Assembly: GCA_030949565.1 (NCBI GenBank)
Contig: JAUZSK010000051.1
Location: 62,001-126,000 of the forward strand
Direction of reading: 5' to 3'
Length of the DNA: 64,000 nt
From: Enterobacterales bacterium
GTDB taxonomy: Bacteria; Pseudomonadota; Gammaproteobacteria; Enterobacterales; Kangiellaceae
The notes below the pieces were generated by a model. The model saw only the letters and a list, made by a program, of their open reading frames with translations. It was not told where the DNA came from and ran no database searches. Of the stretch, positions 10,574-20,218 are shown one piece after another; positions within the stretch are counted from its first letter, which is position 1, and each line of letters begins with the position of its first letter. The position numbers and the translations under genes were made by a program.

Positions 10574-10964
10574 CTAGTCATCAAAAGATGCATTAAACAC
10601 CTCTGAAGTTGTATCGCATATCGTCTCTATCCCATCTGCTTGATTGTAAATGCTCATTTCAAGATGACGTGTTGTTTCATAGGGTTCTAAATTATAAATT
10701 CGGTAGTGCTCATCCTCAAAAGTTACCTTGACTCGACAATACTGGCTCCGGTATTGTCAAAATACTGAAATCCTCACCATTTCTAACACCAGAGACCCAT
10801 TTTATATCGCCGACATAGTCGGTGGAACTTTGATTAGGATAGGACACTGAATAACCATTTTGCTTATTTAGCACATCATTTAATTGCCTTAGTTCACCGC
10901 TAGTACAACCCAACATAAAAAACAGGATAAAGACTGCGGCTAGATAATTGAAACTCGACTTCAT
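10574..10964 (-). pseudogene. Small lipoprotein, copy 2 (frameshifted)
   Basis: Two CCC->CC deletions relative to copy 1 (ggctcccggt->ggctccggt; aaatccctcacc->aaatcctcacc). Confidence 0.8.
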
Positions 10965-11146
10965 AACATTACCTTTTGTTTTCATCGAAAAATACCGGAC
11001 CAAAAATATAACAGACACTCAAACTATGGCTAATATCCTACAACAATCCGGGTCAATTTCCTACACGCATTGCAGAAATAGCTTACAAAGTGAATGGCTG
11101 ATTGATGATATTATTTCATTTATGGAGTTTTCTTCAAGGATGAAGC

Positions 11147-12112
11147 ATGGCAATCAAGCGCAGTGAATTAATTGATGATGAAAACGCGGGTTATTATCAC
11201 CTGATGAGTCGTTGTGTTCGGCGGACTTTTCTGTGCGGTAAAGATAAAGAAACGGGCAGAAGTTATGAACATAGAAGGCAATGGATTGAAAACCGTATAT
11301 TGGAACTGGCGAATGTATTTGCCATTGAGGTTTATGCTTATGCGGTTATGAGCAACCACTATCACCTTGTCGTTTACTTTGACCCAAAAGCGCCCAATCA
11401 ATTGACTGATTTAGAGGTCGCGGAGCGATGGCTAAAGGCTTATCCTGGTAAGCTGGATAAACCCAAGTATCAACAGCAACGGGAGTTAAGGCTTCAAGCC
11501 ATTATCAATAACCCTAAACAGCTAAAGACCATTAGAAACAGGCTCGGCAGCTTGTCTTGGCTCATGAGCAGAATCAATGAGCCCATTGCAAAAAAGAGTA
11601 ATAAAGAGGATTTTGTCAGCGGGCATTTTTGGGAGAGTCGCTTTAAATCCCAAGCATTATTAGATGAAGCCGCCCTACTAACCTGCATGGCTTATGTCGA
11701 CCTAAACCCCATTCGTGCCAACATGACTAAAACGCTGGAAGAAAGCAACCATACCAGTATTCAAAAACGAGTTAGAAACATGACGGAGGAGCAACTCAAT
11801 CAAGCCGTCAAAAGCCTTTCCGGTGAAATTAAAAACCGCTCTATGGTTTTGAAACTGAAAGACTATATCGAGCTGGTGGAATGGAGCGGAAAATCCATAG
11901 CCTACCCCAACAAATCAAAAATGCCCGCCCATATCGAGTCCACCCTCTCTCATCTCAATCTACAACCCAATCAATGGCTCGGACAAGTTCAACACTTTGG
12001 TACACATCAAGGTTATTTCGTTGGTAAACTGATTTTATTGCAGCAAAAAGCTGAAGAATTAAAGAAAAAATGGTTAAAAGGCTTTAAAACCTGCCGGAAA
12101 TTAACGATTTAA
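11147..12112 (+). CDS. REP-associated/IS200-like Y1 transposase, copy 2
   Basis: Identical to copy 1 except four substitutions near the C-terminus. Confidence 0.9.
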   Translation: MAIKRSELIDDENAGYYHLMSRCVRRTFLCGKDKETGRSYEHRRQWIENRILELANVFAIEVYAYAVMSNHYHLVVYFDPKAPNQLTDLEVAERWLKAYPGKLDKPKYQQQRELRLQAIINNPKQLKTIRNRLGSLSWLMSRINEPIAKKSNKEDFVSGHFWESRFKSQALLDEAALLTCMAYVDLNPIRANMTKTLEESNHTSIQKRVRNMTEEQLNQAVKSLSGEIKNRSMVLKLKDYIELVEWSGKSIAYPNKSKMPAHIESTLSHLNLQPNQWLGQVQHFGTHQGYFVGKLILLQQKAEELKKKWLKGFKTCRKLTI

Positions 12113-12405
12113 CAACACAAAAAGTAAAACCCATCATCGTAATGCCTTTCTTAGCTCTTAGGAGATAGAGCCTCGCTTGAAATTCGGATAACTAAGCGAT
12201 ATTAAAACAAAACAGATCCCTTCCTAAAAAAATAATTAACTTCATCACCAAACTTCAAAAAAAGCGCTATTCAACGAAGATGCCTTCTGATTTCTGCCTG
12301 TCCATTATTTTTTGCGATGATCGTCAAGCGGCGCGTTGAGGGAGCTATGTTACCCATCGATAAGCAAGCAAATCACAGCTAAAAAAATAAGCCACTAAAA
12401 AGACA

Positions 12406-12433
12406 AAAGCCCTCTCATTTCTGACAGGGCTTT
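12406..12433. terminator. Inverted repeat AAAGCCCT...AGGGCTTT
   Basis: 8-bp arms; degenerate relative at 15113-15142. Confidence 0.5.
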
Positions 12434-12567
12434 AGGCCGATCTTTCTCTACTATTTATAAACAATCAACAATTAGAAACTCTAATATATGACTGTCCCTT
12501 ATCGCTTTAGAGTTTTTCTCTGGCTGAGGTGGTCTAGTTGAAGGTTTAAAATAAACCACTAGAAATG

Positions 12568-12595
12568 AAAAAGCCTAACTAAATTGCTAGGCTTT
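12568..12595 (-). terminator. Intrinsic terminator downstream of the 12616-12909 gene
   Basis: Minus strand AAAGCCTAgcaatttagTTAGGCTTTTTC. Confidence 0.65.
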
Positions 12596-12615
12596 GGGTG
12601 GTTCTTTGTCTGCTA

Positions 12616-12909
12616 TTATTCTATATAAAATTTTACAGGTAACAGAGTAAATAATAAAACAGGGGCTGCGATTGTTGCCCAATATGCAATCGTTAACTTT
12701 GTTCTTTCGCTATCAAGTAAAAACGCTACAAACCAAATAATAGTTGAGATTGTGGCATAAACTCCAGCCCAGAGCACAGCGAAAGATCCAACTCCTTTTC
12801 CTGAGAAAATAAACTCCCAACCAATTATAAGTATTGCCAAAAAGTTAAGAACACTAAATGCAATCGCTAGCCAATATAGTACATTAGCTATTTTTTGTTT
12901 TTTATTCAT
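12616..12909 (-). CDS. Small multi-pass membrane protein, candidate immunity protein for the Rhs lipase-like tip
   Basis: 97 aa with about three hydrophobic segments; start 6 nt from the rhs stop on the same strand. Confidence 0.5.
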   Translation of the reverse strand: MNKKQKIANVLYWLAIAFSVLNFLAILIIGWEFIFSGKGVGSFAVLWAGVYATISTIIWFVAFLLDSERTKLTIAYWATIAAPVLLFTLLPVKFYIE

Positions 12910-12914
12910 AGTAG

Positions 12915-14581
12915 CTACCTCAACCCTGATTTATAAAGATCATTTGCTAGTTCACGTCGACGACCTTGAGAAACCTTATCACCACCAGCATAATAAAAAT
13001 GCCCCGTTCCTGTCATCTGTTGATAGAATAATTTGGGTGCAGATAAAGCTACTGACAACCCACTCATTCCGGCACGAATTGGATCACCTCGACTAGTTAA
13101 ATCACGGACGAGTACATTTTTAATACCAGGAGTGTTGCGTAGAGTATTAAGAAATTCAGAAGTGATCGGAGAGCCAATGAGAACAAGGTTATCGACCGTA
13201 CCGCCTTTTTGAACACGAGTCATAGCTACATGAGCAGCGACTAAAGAACCATAAGAATATCCAACGAGATTGAGCTGTCCTTCTCCATCTCCCTTTCCTT
13301 CAAACTTCTCACGCATTGTTGTAATTTTGTCACTTACATCAACTTCTTCATTCAGTGCTAGAACACCAATGGCAGCATCAGCAGCAGAACCACCAGACCA
13401 TTCATCAGTGTTAACAGCGTGAACATCTGATATACCAGCTCCCTCTAATTGCTCAACCATATCATCAACATAATCACCATTCATTCCGGCGCCGCCAAAG
13501 AAATATGTTCCATCTTTTTTGCCAGTTGTCAGATTGGTGCCAACATCCACCTGCCCTTTTGAACCTAAATCCGTATTATCCGGCTTTAATGTTATCGGCG
13601 TTATTTTGAAAGCCCTTTCACTCCCATTGCGTGCTACCGTGTAGACATAATTACTCGACTTTCCACTCTCATCGGTTACCGTTGCAGTGATGGTTCGAGA
13701 GGTATCTCTTTTTATTCTTGAGCCTGTTGGCGCACTACGGGTTCTTGACTGGCTCGTAACTTTGACTTCTAATTTGTCTTGGTCTATATCTGCGGCGTAT
13801 CCACTCGGATCCGTCCCCGCCAATGGGTTATTCATAATGTATGAATAAGGGTTCATTGACTGTGAATTACCCGGTGCTTGTATAAAGGGATCGACACTCA
13901 AGAATCTTCCGAGGTTGTAATCATACACCCGTCCATTCATGTGGATCAACTGCGCATCGTCTAAATGTTCATGATCGGTAAAGCCGCGGTTGGTGGTCTC
14001 TGAGCCGAGAATGTTTTGTGGGATGGTGATCCCTGTTAAAACATCGGTGAAATTATCCCTTAATCGCCCATCTCGCGGCTTGCCGAAGGGATCATAACTG
14101 TGGTGTTGCAGTAGATTGCCCTGCTCATCAAAGCTGCCAATCATCGAGCCTAGTCGGTCGCGGTGAAGGTAGCGTACCTGCTCATTGGTGGTGCCGGCGA
14201 TCTGGATGACAACCGCAATATCGCCGACATAAGCTTTTTTGGTTACTTGACCATTTTGGGTGATCTGCTCGAAGTGTTTACCAATATAAATGGTCGTGGT
14301 TTCAACGCCGTTGATGGTTTTGACTTGTTTGTAGCGTAATTGATCGGCGCCATAGTAAAAACGAGAGGTATTGGCTGAACTTGTCAGCGTATCAAACGGA
14401 TTAAGCCGTTGATTGGCTGAAACGGTTATCAAACTTGGCTTGTTATAGGCATTATAAATAATTGACCGAGAGCCATCATTGGTCAGGTTGCCGTTATTAT
14501 CATAGTGGTAATGACGGATCCCTTTACCATTGGCTAACGTCACACTGCGCACCGCATTAGGACCCGCATTGCCACCCGCGG
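12915..14581 (-). CDS. Truncated Rhs core with alpha/beta-hydrolase (GYSYGS) C-terminal tip
   Basis: RHS core signature (YDPFGKPRDGR, GRVYDYNLGRFLSVDPFIQAPGNSQSMNPYSYIMNNPLAGTDPSGY); C-terminus has NLVGYSYGSLVAAHVAM. Homology to the second rhs breaks off at ~14581; ORF ATG at 14552 is internal. Confidence 0.85.
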
Positions 14582-14735
14582 ATTGTTTGGTAAATCTTCA
14601 GGTTTCAATTTGGGAAAGTGAAAATAAGTTACGATGAGAAAGTGGTAAAACGGTCATAAGATCGCGAAATCGTATGACCAATAATTTGGCAATTTATACG
14701 ATAGCAATTCGGACGGCTACAATTATTGTAACCTT

Positions 14736-14897
14736 TTATAGCTTAGATTTTTTCTGGATAGCTTTAGCACTTGCCATTGCTATCTCCATTTGTTCTCTTT
14801 GTTTTGTGGTTGTATAAAATAGCGGAGGCTCAAAAGTATACGAAGAGTTGTTATCAAGCTCATCATCTGATTCATCCACAAACCTAACTGCTTTCAT
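14736..14897 (-). CDS. Possible 53-aa small ORF between the Rhs modules
   Basis: MKAVRFVDESDDELDNNSSYTFEPPLFYTTTKQREQMEIAMASAKAIQKKSKL; not in ORF track (below size cutoff). Confidence 0.25.
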   Translation of the reverse strand: MKAVRFVDESDDELDNNSSYTFEPPLFYTTTKQREQMEIAMASAKAIQKKSKL

Positions 14898-15219
14898 TTG
14901 TTTTTTTTGTCATTTTATAAACTCGTAGAGTGGTTTTAAAAGGGTTAAAGGGAACCCCTTTGTACGCGACTGTATTAATATTACGAAGTAATTGTATACA
15001 TTCGACAGCGTGCCTATATATATTAAATTACTCTATTGATAATTGCGCCTTGAACTACAAAAGAATTACAAACGAATAACAACAGGATGCGAAATGACTT
15101 ACAAAAAAACTACAAAAGCCTTCTCATTCTGACAGGGTTTAGAGGGGTGTAACTCTCACACTGATCAAAATTGCCCCAATCGTACGACGTTATTAGGTGG
15201 TGCGATTGGTCTCAAGTAG

Positions 15220-16546
15220 ACGTTTTTTATCAATTCCCAAGCATTATCTAATTGTTTGCTTAGTAAAATAGCGCGAAAGTCAAGATAGCTTGCCCTCCCT
15301 TATTTTCCCAACGTTGGCCTGACCGTTTACAGCGCATTTGTAAAACTGTTTTACAAGCTGACTCTACAATCCCTGATCCGATCGGTTTATTTTGATCGGC
15401 CAATCGCGCATATTGGCAACGTTTTTTATTTCGTGAGAAGTAGGTGATTTCAGTTTTGAGCTTTTCTTTCTTTGGATTTTTTTGAGTTGGTATTTTAGAT
15501 GATTGATGATTTTATCCACGCCTTTTTCATCGTGTCGTAAAATATGGCGATATTTTTTATGCTCTGTGATGGCTTCGACAGTGTTCTTTCCATAAATAAG
15601 TTCCATTGCATTATAAAGATGTGTAGATGCGTGGTAAAAATCGAGAACACATTCACCGTCCTTAATTTCATCACTAAAAAATGTCCAATTGTCTCGCGCA
15701 CCATCCGCGACTTTAATCATTTCAAGTTCAGGTCTCAGTTTTTTAACCTGCTCGATCTGCATCAAAAGTTGCGATTTTAACGTTTTCTTTTTATGCTCTG
15801 GCATTCTAGCGAGAAATCGAGTGTATAATAATTCACCCTGCTTATCTAAGATAACTGACCGTTCCGCAACATGCCTCATACCAGCGAGAATCGCCCGGGA
15901 GCACTTGTGCATAGCGGGTTGAAATCATCACGCCATCCAGCGAAAAAGCACACATCGTCGCTTCTTTAGGGATCTCAAAGACATCCAATAATTTTTTCTC
16001 TAAGATCAGTCGGTTAGCTTCCCAATGTTCATTGAGACTTTTAGGGAGTCTATCTAAACTACTTTTGGAGGGCGACATCAAACCAAATTCTTTAAATATT
16101 TGCTCTGAATCGGCGGGTGTATTTAAGCTGACTAAATGGATCGCTTGCTTAGCGGCTTGTGGTGTCCAAAAACCTTCAATAAGACCTGTATTGAGTTCTA
16201 AGGGGCAATGAGTTGAACCATTTCGCTCAGTACGATATAACGAACGCTCTAAGGTGACGTTACCGGCTAAGGTCATGTAGGTTTTTTTGTTTCGAGACAC
16301 TTTTTTGTAAATTTTATCGCCTGAAAAAAATGATGGATAGTTCCAATCGTATTGCTCAAGTAATTTGGCCATACACTGGCGCTCTGCTTCGGCAAATTTT
16401 TGATGAAGCTCAATCTCTAGGTTAGCAAACGCTTCTTGCTGTGTCTGATTATAGAGCGATTTCACAGAATTCGATAATTGTGTGAATAATTGTGATGTCG
16501 ATATTGTAGTTTCTGACTGAGCGTGAGATAGTGACATGGAAAGCAC
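15220..16546 (-). pseudogene. ISKra4-family-like transposase, multiply frameshifted
   Basis: Pieces 15842-16546 (MTLAGNVTLERSLYR, SLDGVMISTR) and 15364-15912 (LLYTRFLARMPEHKKKTLK, VADGARDNWTFFSDEI) plus off-frame KPIGSGIVESACKTVLQMRCKRSGQRWENKGGQAILTF. Confidence 0.8.
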
Positions 16547-16995
16547 CTCTGTTAATAAAGTTTGTGTTTATTGGTGAAAACAGATGGTGCTTTTTTTATT
16601 TGAGTAATACTGTGATGGTTTGATCAAATTTGAGAAAAACTTAAGCCTAAGTGATTGATTTTATGCGCAGAGCGAGATCTGCACCCGTTTAGAGCACCTT
16701 TTCTCTACTATAAAGACAACCACCTTTCTTTTTTTGTCTGACACTACATGCCTTTAAATTCACGCTGTTCAGCCAAATTTGTCCGACAGGCAAAATCACG
16801 TGGATGGCAATTGTCCGACACATGATGCCTTATGTTTACTGGCTTGCAGGCTTTTTTTCATTAGCATCGTCAGATGCGTATGGTGTGATTAAAACTATCG
16901 GGAGATTTCAGCAACGCTGGAATCGAAAGCGGGAAGGTAAAAATAGTTTGTTCAGCAGGCTTAATCAGAATTTAATTCAATGATTAACGGATATA

Positions 16996-17017
16996 AAAAT
17001 GCCCTCGTTAAAGGGCA
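16996..17017 (-). terminator. Intrinsic terminator after the 17066-17704 gene
   Basis: Minus strand GCCCTttaacgAGGGCATTTTTAT. Confidence 0.55.
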
Positions 17018-17065
17018 GATATTGAAAGTGAGTTAATTCAATTGGCGACCAATATTATTATGCTA

Positions 17066-17704
17066 TTAATAATGAGGATTTAAAAATTTACCTGCGTCAT
17101 CATCTAATAACGTATCGTTAAAACTTACATTTGCTCCGTGAATAGCAATCTCTCTTTTTATCAATTGCTTTCCTATAAGCACATAAACTTCCCCAACAAA
17201 CCCTTTTTTACTTTTTCTCATTTCAATTTGACTTGGCTGTAAGTCAAATTGAATAGAGTCATTTAGCCACTCTTTCACTTTTTCTTGGTTATCTATCAGT
17301 ACAAACAACTTATAAAATGGTCGAGTCAAATATAAAAACTCTCTAGCGACAGTAATAGCTTGCTCTTCATTTGAAGCTTCATTTATGAGCAATGCATTAA
17401 AGTTTTTTAATGACTCAGTTAATAAAATTATTTTTTCCGAGTTTGTTTCTTTAGCAAAAATAAAATCATGCTCATTAAACAAAGGCTCAAAACTAGTGAA
17501 CTTATAAAAGCTATAGTTATCAATAGATTCTGATGATACCAACTCTATATCATAGAGTTTTGAGCCCTTACTACTGCGTAAATAGTCCATATCATGTAAA
17601 GAACTAACAAGTGCTTCTCGCAAATCAGATTTATTCATTTTGTTAATAGCTCCAACAGAACATGAAACAATAAAAATAATAGAAAACATTAGTAAATTTT
17701 TCAT
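17066..17704 (-). CDS. Lipoprotein, candidate immunity protein for the Rhs HELGH tip
   Basis: Likely start MKNLLMFSIIFIVSC at 17704 with lipobox; 7 nt from the rhs stop at 17712. Confidence 0.5.
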   Translation of the reverse strand: MKNLLMFSIIFIVSCSVGAINKMNKSDLREALVSSLHDMDYLRSSKGSKLYDIELVSSESIDNYSFYKFTSFEPLFNEHDFIFAKETNSEKIILLTESLKNFNALLINEASNEEQAITVAREFLYLTRPFYKLFVLIDNQEKVKEWLNDSIQFDLQPSQIEMRKSKKGFVGEVYVLIGKQLIKREIAIHGANVSFNDTLLDDDAGKFLNPHY

Positions 17705-17711
17705 AATTAAT

Positions 17712-19898
17712 TTAACCACCATTATGGTTTTTATTAACTTTATCCCAGAAATTCCCATACTTGACATCATATGTAAGCCCTGACGATGATCCTTTATAAA
17801 CTGCTTTAGGCCCTACAAACCGATCTTTAATAGTCTGTATTCTTTGTGACGAAGGCGTAGACTCCCAGCTATTTTGTCCGTAAGGCTTGGCCATAATATT
17901 TGTATTTTTTCCTAACTCAACAAAAACCTCATGACGAACAGCATCGGCCATAACTTCATTCATTACCATTCCTTCTACATACGCACTTCTTAAGGACTTT
18001 GTAGCACTAGGCCAGTTAACTTTATTTTTTACCTGAATAACATGTCCCAGTTCGTGTGCCAAACTACTAACATTTTCTTCACGTGTCCCGCCCTTAAAAA
18101 GATGAATGGTATCCGTATTAGGATCGTAGTAAGCACCTTTCGCACTATCAATCGAAATTTTTGGTGTATAAATATCTAGAATAGCTTCAGCAGTTGCGCT
18201 TGCAGATATATCCTTAATCAAGTCTTGTGAAGTATAAGTAGGGCTTGTAGTTTTATTTGCGGAGGCTGAAGTTGGAGCATCAACGCTACTCAGATTGGTG
18301 CCAACACCCACCTGCCCTTTTGAACCTAAATCCGTATTATCCAGCTTTAACGCTATCGGCGTTATTTTGAAAGCGCTTTCACTCCCATTGCGTGCTGCCG
18401 TGTAGACATAATTACTCGACTTTCCACTCTCATCGGTTACCGTTGCAGTGATGGTTCGAGAGGTATCTCTTTTTATTCTTGAGCCTGTTGGCGCACTACG
18501 GGTTCTTGATTGGCTCGTAACTTTGACTTCTAATTTGTCTTGGTCTATATCTGCGGCGTATCCACTCGGATCCGTCCCCGCCAATGGGTTATTCATAATA
18601 TACGAATAAGGGTTCATTGACTGTGAATTACCCGGTGCTTGTATAAAGGGATCGACACTCAAAAACCGTCCGAGGTTGTAATCATACACCCGTCCATTCA
18701 TATGGATCAACTGCGCATCGTCTAAATGTTCATGATCGGTAAAGCCACGGTTGGTGGTCTCTGAACCGAGGATATTTGCACCGATAGGCTGACTGAGAGC
18801 ATTGCTGGTTAAGTTATAGGTGAAATTATCCCTTAATCGTCCATCTCGCGGCTTGCCGAAGGGATCATAACTGTGGTGTTGCAGTAGATTGCCCTGCTCA
18901 TCAAAGCTGCCAATCATGGAGCTTAGTCGGTCGCGGTGAAGGTAGCGTACCTGCTCATTGGTGGTGCCGGCGATCTGGATGACAACCGCAATATCGCCGA
19001 CATAAGCTTTTTTGGTTACTTGACCATTTTGGGTGATCTGCTCGAAGTGTTTACCAATATAAATGGTCGTGGTTTCAACGCCGTTGATGGATTTGACTTG
19101 TTTATAGCGTAATTGATCGGCGCCATAGTAAAAACGAGAGGTATTGGCTGAACTTGTGAGCGTATCAAACGGATTAAGCCGTTGATTGGCTGAAACGGTT
19201 ATCAAACTTGGCTTGTTATAGGCATTATAAATAATTGACCGAGAGCCATCATTGGTCAGGTTGCCGTTATTATCATAGTGGTAATGACGGATCCCTTTAC
19301 CATTGGCTAACGTCACACTGCGCACCGCATTAGGACCCGCATTGCCACCCGCGGATTTAGCCTGATTGCCCTGTTGATAGGCGTTGACGGATTGCACTGA
19401 AAAATCTGACTTATATCGAAAGTTACCCACCGCATCGTAGGCGTAGTTGTATTCATTATAACTGCCGTTATCAAACACTACATTGGAGCGAATTAAGCGG
19501 TGTAAATCATCATAGGCATAACTTTCCGTATCGATGGTGAAGGTATTGCCCCCTTGGTTACCCATTTGCATTTGAGTTAAATTACCAAAAACATCATAAC
19601 CTCCGGCATAACTCGCTGATTGTTGCAAACCACTTGCATTTCGAACCTCGGTGCTCACCATTTGACCCGTTTCGGGATGATAGCGTCGGTTTAACTCAAA
19701 GGCTTGATTCGACTGGAGAGCTTTGGTCCATTGCCCCGAGTAATCTTGACTCAGGATCTCTCTATAAACCGTGCCCTTTAATGCGTCTTTGGTCAGTACC
19801 TGTTGACCGCGCTCATTGTACTGATATTCAACCACGAGACCATTGGGATAAATCAAGCCTTTAAGCCGGTTATAGCCATTATCAAAAAGTGACTGCAT
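17712..19898 (-). CDS. Rhs protein (N-terminally truncated) with HELGH metallopeptidase-like C-terminal tip
   Basis: RHS/YD repeats and core as in 12915-14581; divergent tip with SLAHELGHVIQ and MNEVMADAVRHE. Frame stays open upstream to ~19950 (RPSIRRSFIDGDSFEMQ), with no obvious start. Confidence 0.85.
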   Translation of the reverse strand: MQSLFDNGYNRLKGLIYPNGLVVEYQYNERGQQVLTKDALKGTVYREILSQDYSGQWTKALQSNQAFELNRRYHPETGQMVSTEVRNASGLQQSASYAGGYDVFGNLTQMQMGNQGGNTFTIDTESYAYDDLHRLIRSNVVFDNGSYNEYNYAYDAVGNFRYKSDFSVQSVNAYQQGNQAKSAGGNAGPNAVRSVTLANGKGIRHYHYDNNGNLTNDGSRSIIYNAYNKPSLITVSANQRLNPFDTLTSSANTSRFYYGADQLRYKQVKSINGVETTTIYIGKHFEQITQNGQVTKKAYVGDIAVVIQIAGTTNEQVRYLHRDRLSSMIGSFDEQGNLLQHHSYDPFGKPRDGRLRDNFTYNLTSNALSQPIGANILGSETTNRGFTDHEHLDDAQLIHMNGRVYDYNLGRFLSVDPFIQAPGNSQSMNPYSYIMNNPLAGTDPSGYAADIDQDKLEVKVTSQSRTRSAPTGSRIKRDTSRTITATVTDESGKSSNYVYTAARNGSESAFKITPIALKLDNTDLGSKGQVGVGTNLSSVDAPTSASANKTTSPTYTSQDLIKDISASATAEAILDIYTPKISIDSAKGAYYDPNTDTIHLFKGGTREENVSSLAHELGHVIQVKNKVNWPSATKSLRSAYVEGMVMNEVMADAVRHEVFVELGKNTNIMAKPYGQNSWESTPSSQRIQTIKDRFVGPKAVYKGSSSGLTYDVKYGNFWDKVNKNHNGG

Positions 19899-20064
19899 CT
19901 CAAAGCTATCGCCATCAATAAAACTACGGCGAATGCTTGGACGACAACGTATTCTTAGGGTCAGGTCTTTGGAGGTGCGTTATTTTCGGTGCACGATGAA
20001 AGACCTGATAATCATACTGACTGTCTGGAATTGTTGATTTCTATTTTCAAGGGCAATTTCGCAT

Positions 20065-20190
20065 CGCTGGGCACGGACTCCTGATGTCCTTATTAGATGT
20101 GAAATTTCTATTGTGCACTCACTTTTTATTTTGATATTGAGAACGGATGGAGTGGTTTTGTTGGATGGTGGTTGGTTAAAACGTTTCTGA
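20065..20190. repeat. Dispersed intergenic repeat copy B
   Basis: See 5832-5970. Confidence 0.5.
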
Positions 20191-20218
20191 ATATCTATTT
20201 TTATTTAATCCAATAATT

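Larger units (their letters stand above)
10573..12314. repeat. Tandem duplication unit 2
   Basis: Same as unit 1 up to ~10121/11863, then diverged through the 3' end. Confidence 0.95.

Noticed and set aside
9206-11166. 72-aa ORFs at 9206-9424 and 10948-11166
   Set aside because: Appear twice only because of the tandem duplication; overlap both the lipoprotein start and transposase start; probably non-coding.
15153-16625. Terminal inverted repeats for the ISKra4-like element
   Set aside because: Both flanks contain TGATCAAA-like sequence, but I could not align convincing inverted ends or a target duplication.
16600-17000. Possible IS remnant with repeated gtccgaca motifs and a RWNRKREGKNSLFSRLNQNLIQ-like tail
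   Set aside because: No defined ends or assignable family by eye; too degraded to annotate.
19945-19975. gggtcaggtcttt motif at the truncated 5' end of rhs copy 2 as a transposition scar
   Set aside because: Suggestive of repeat-element sequence but I cannot establish boundaries or family from the window alone.
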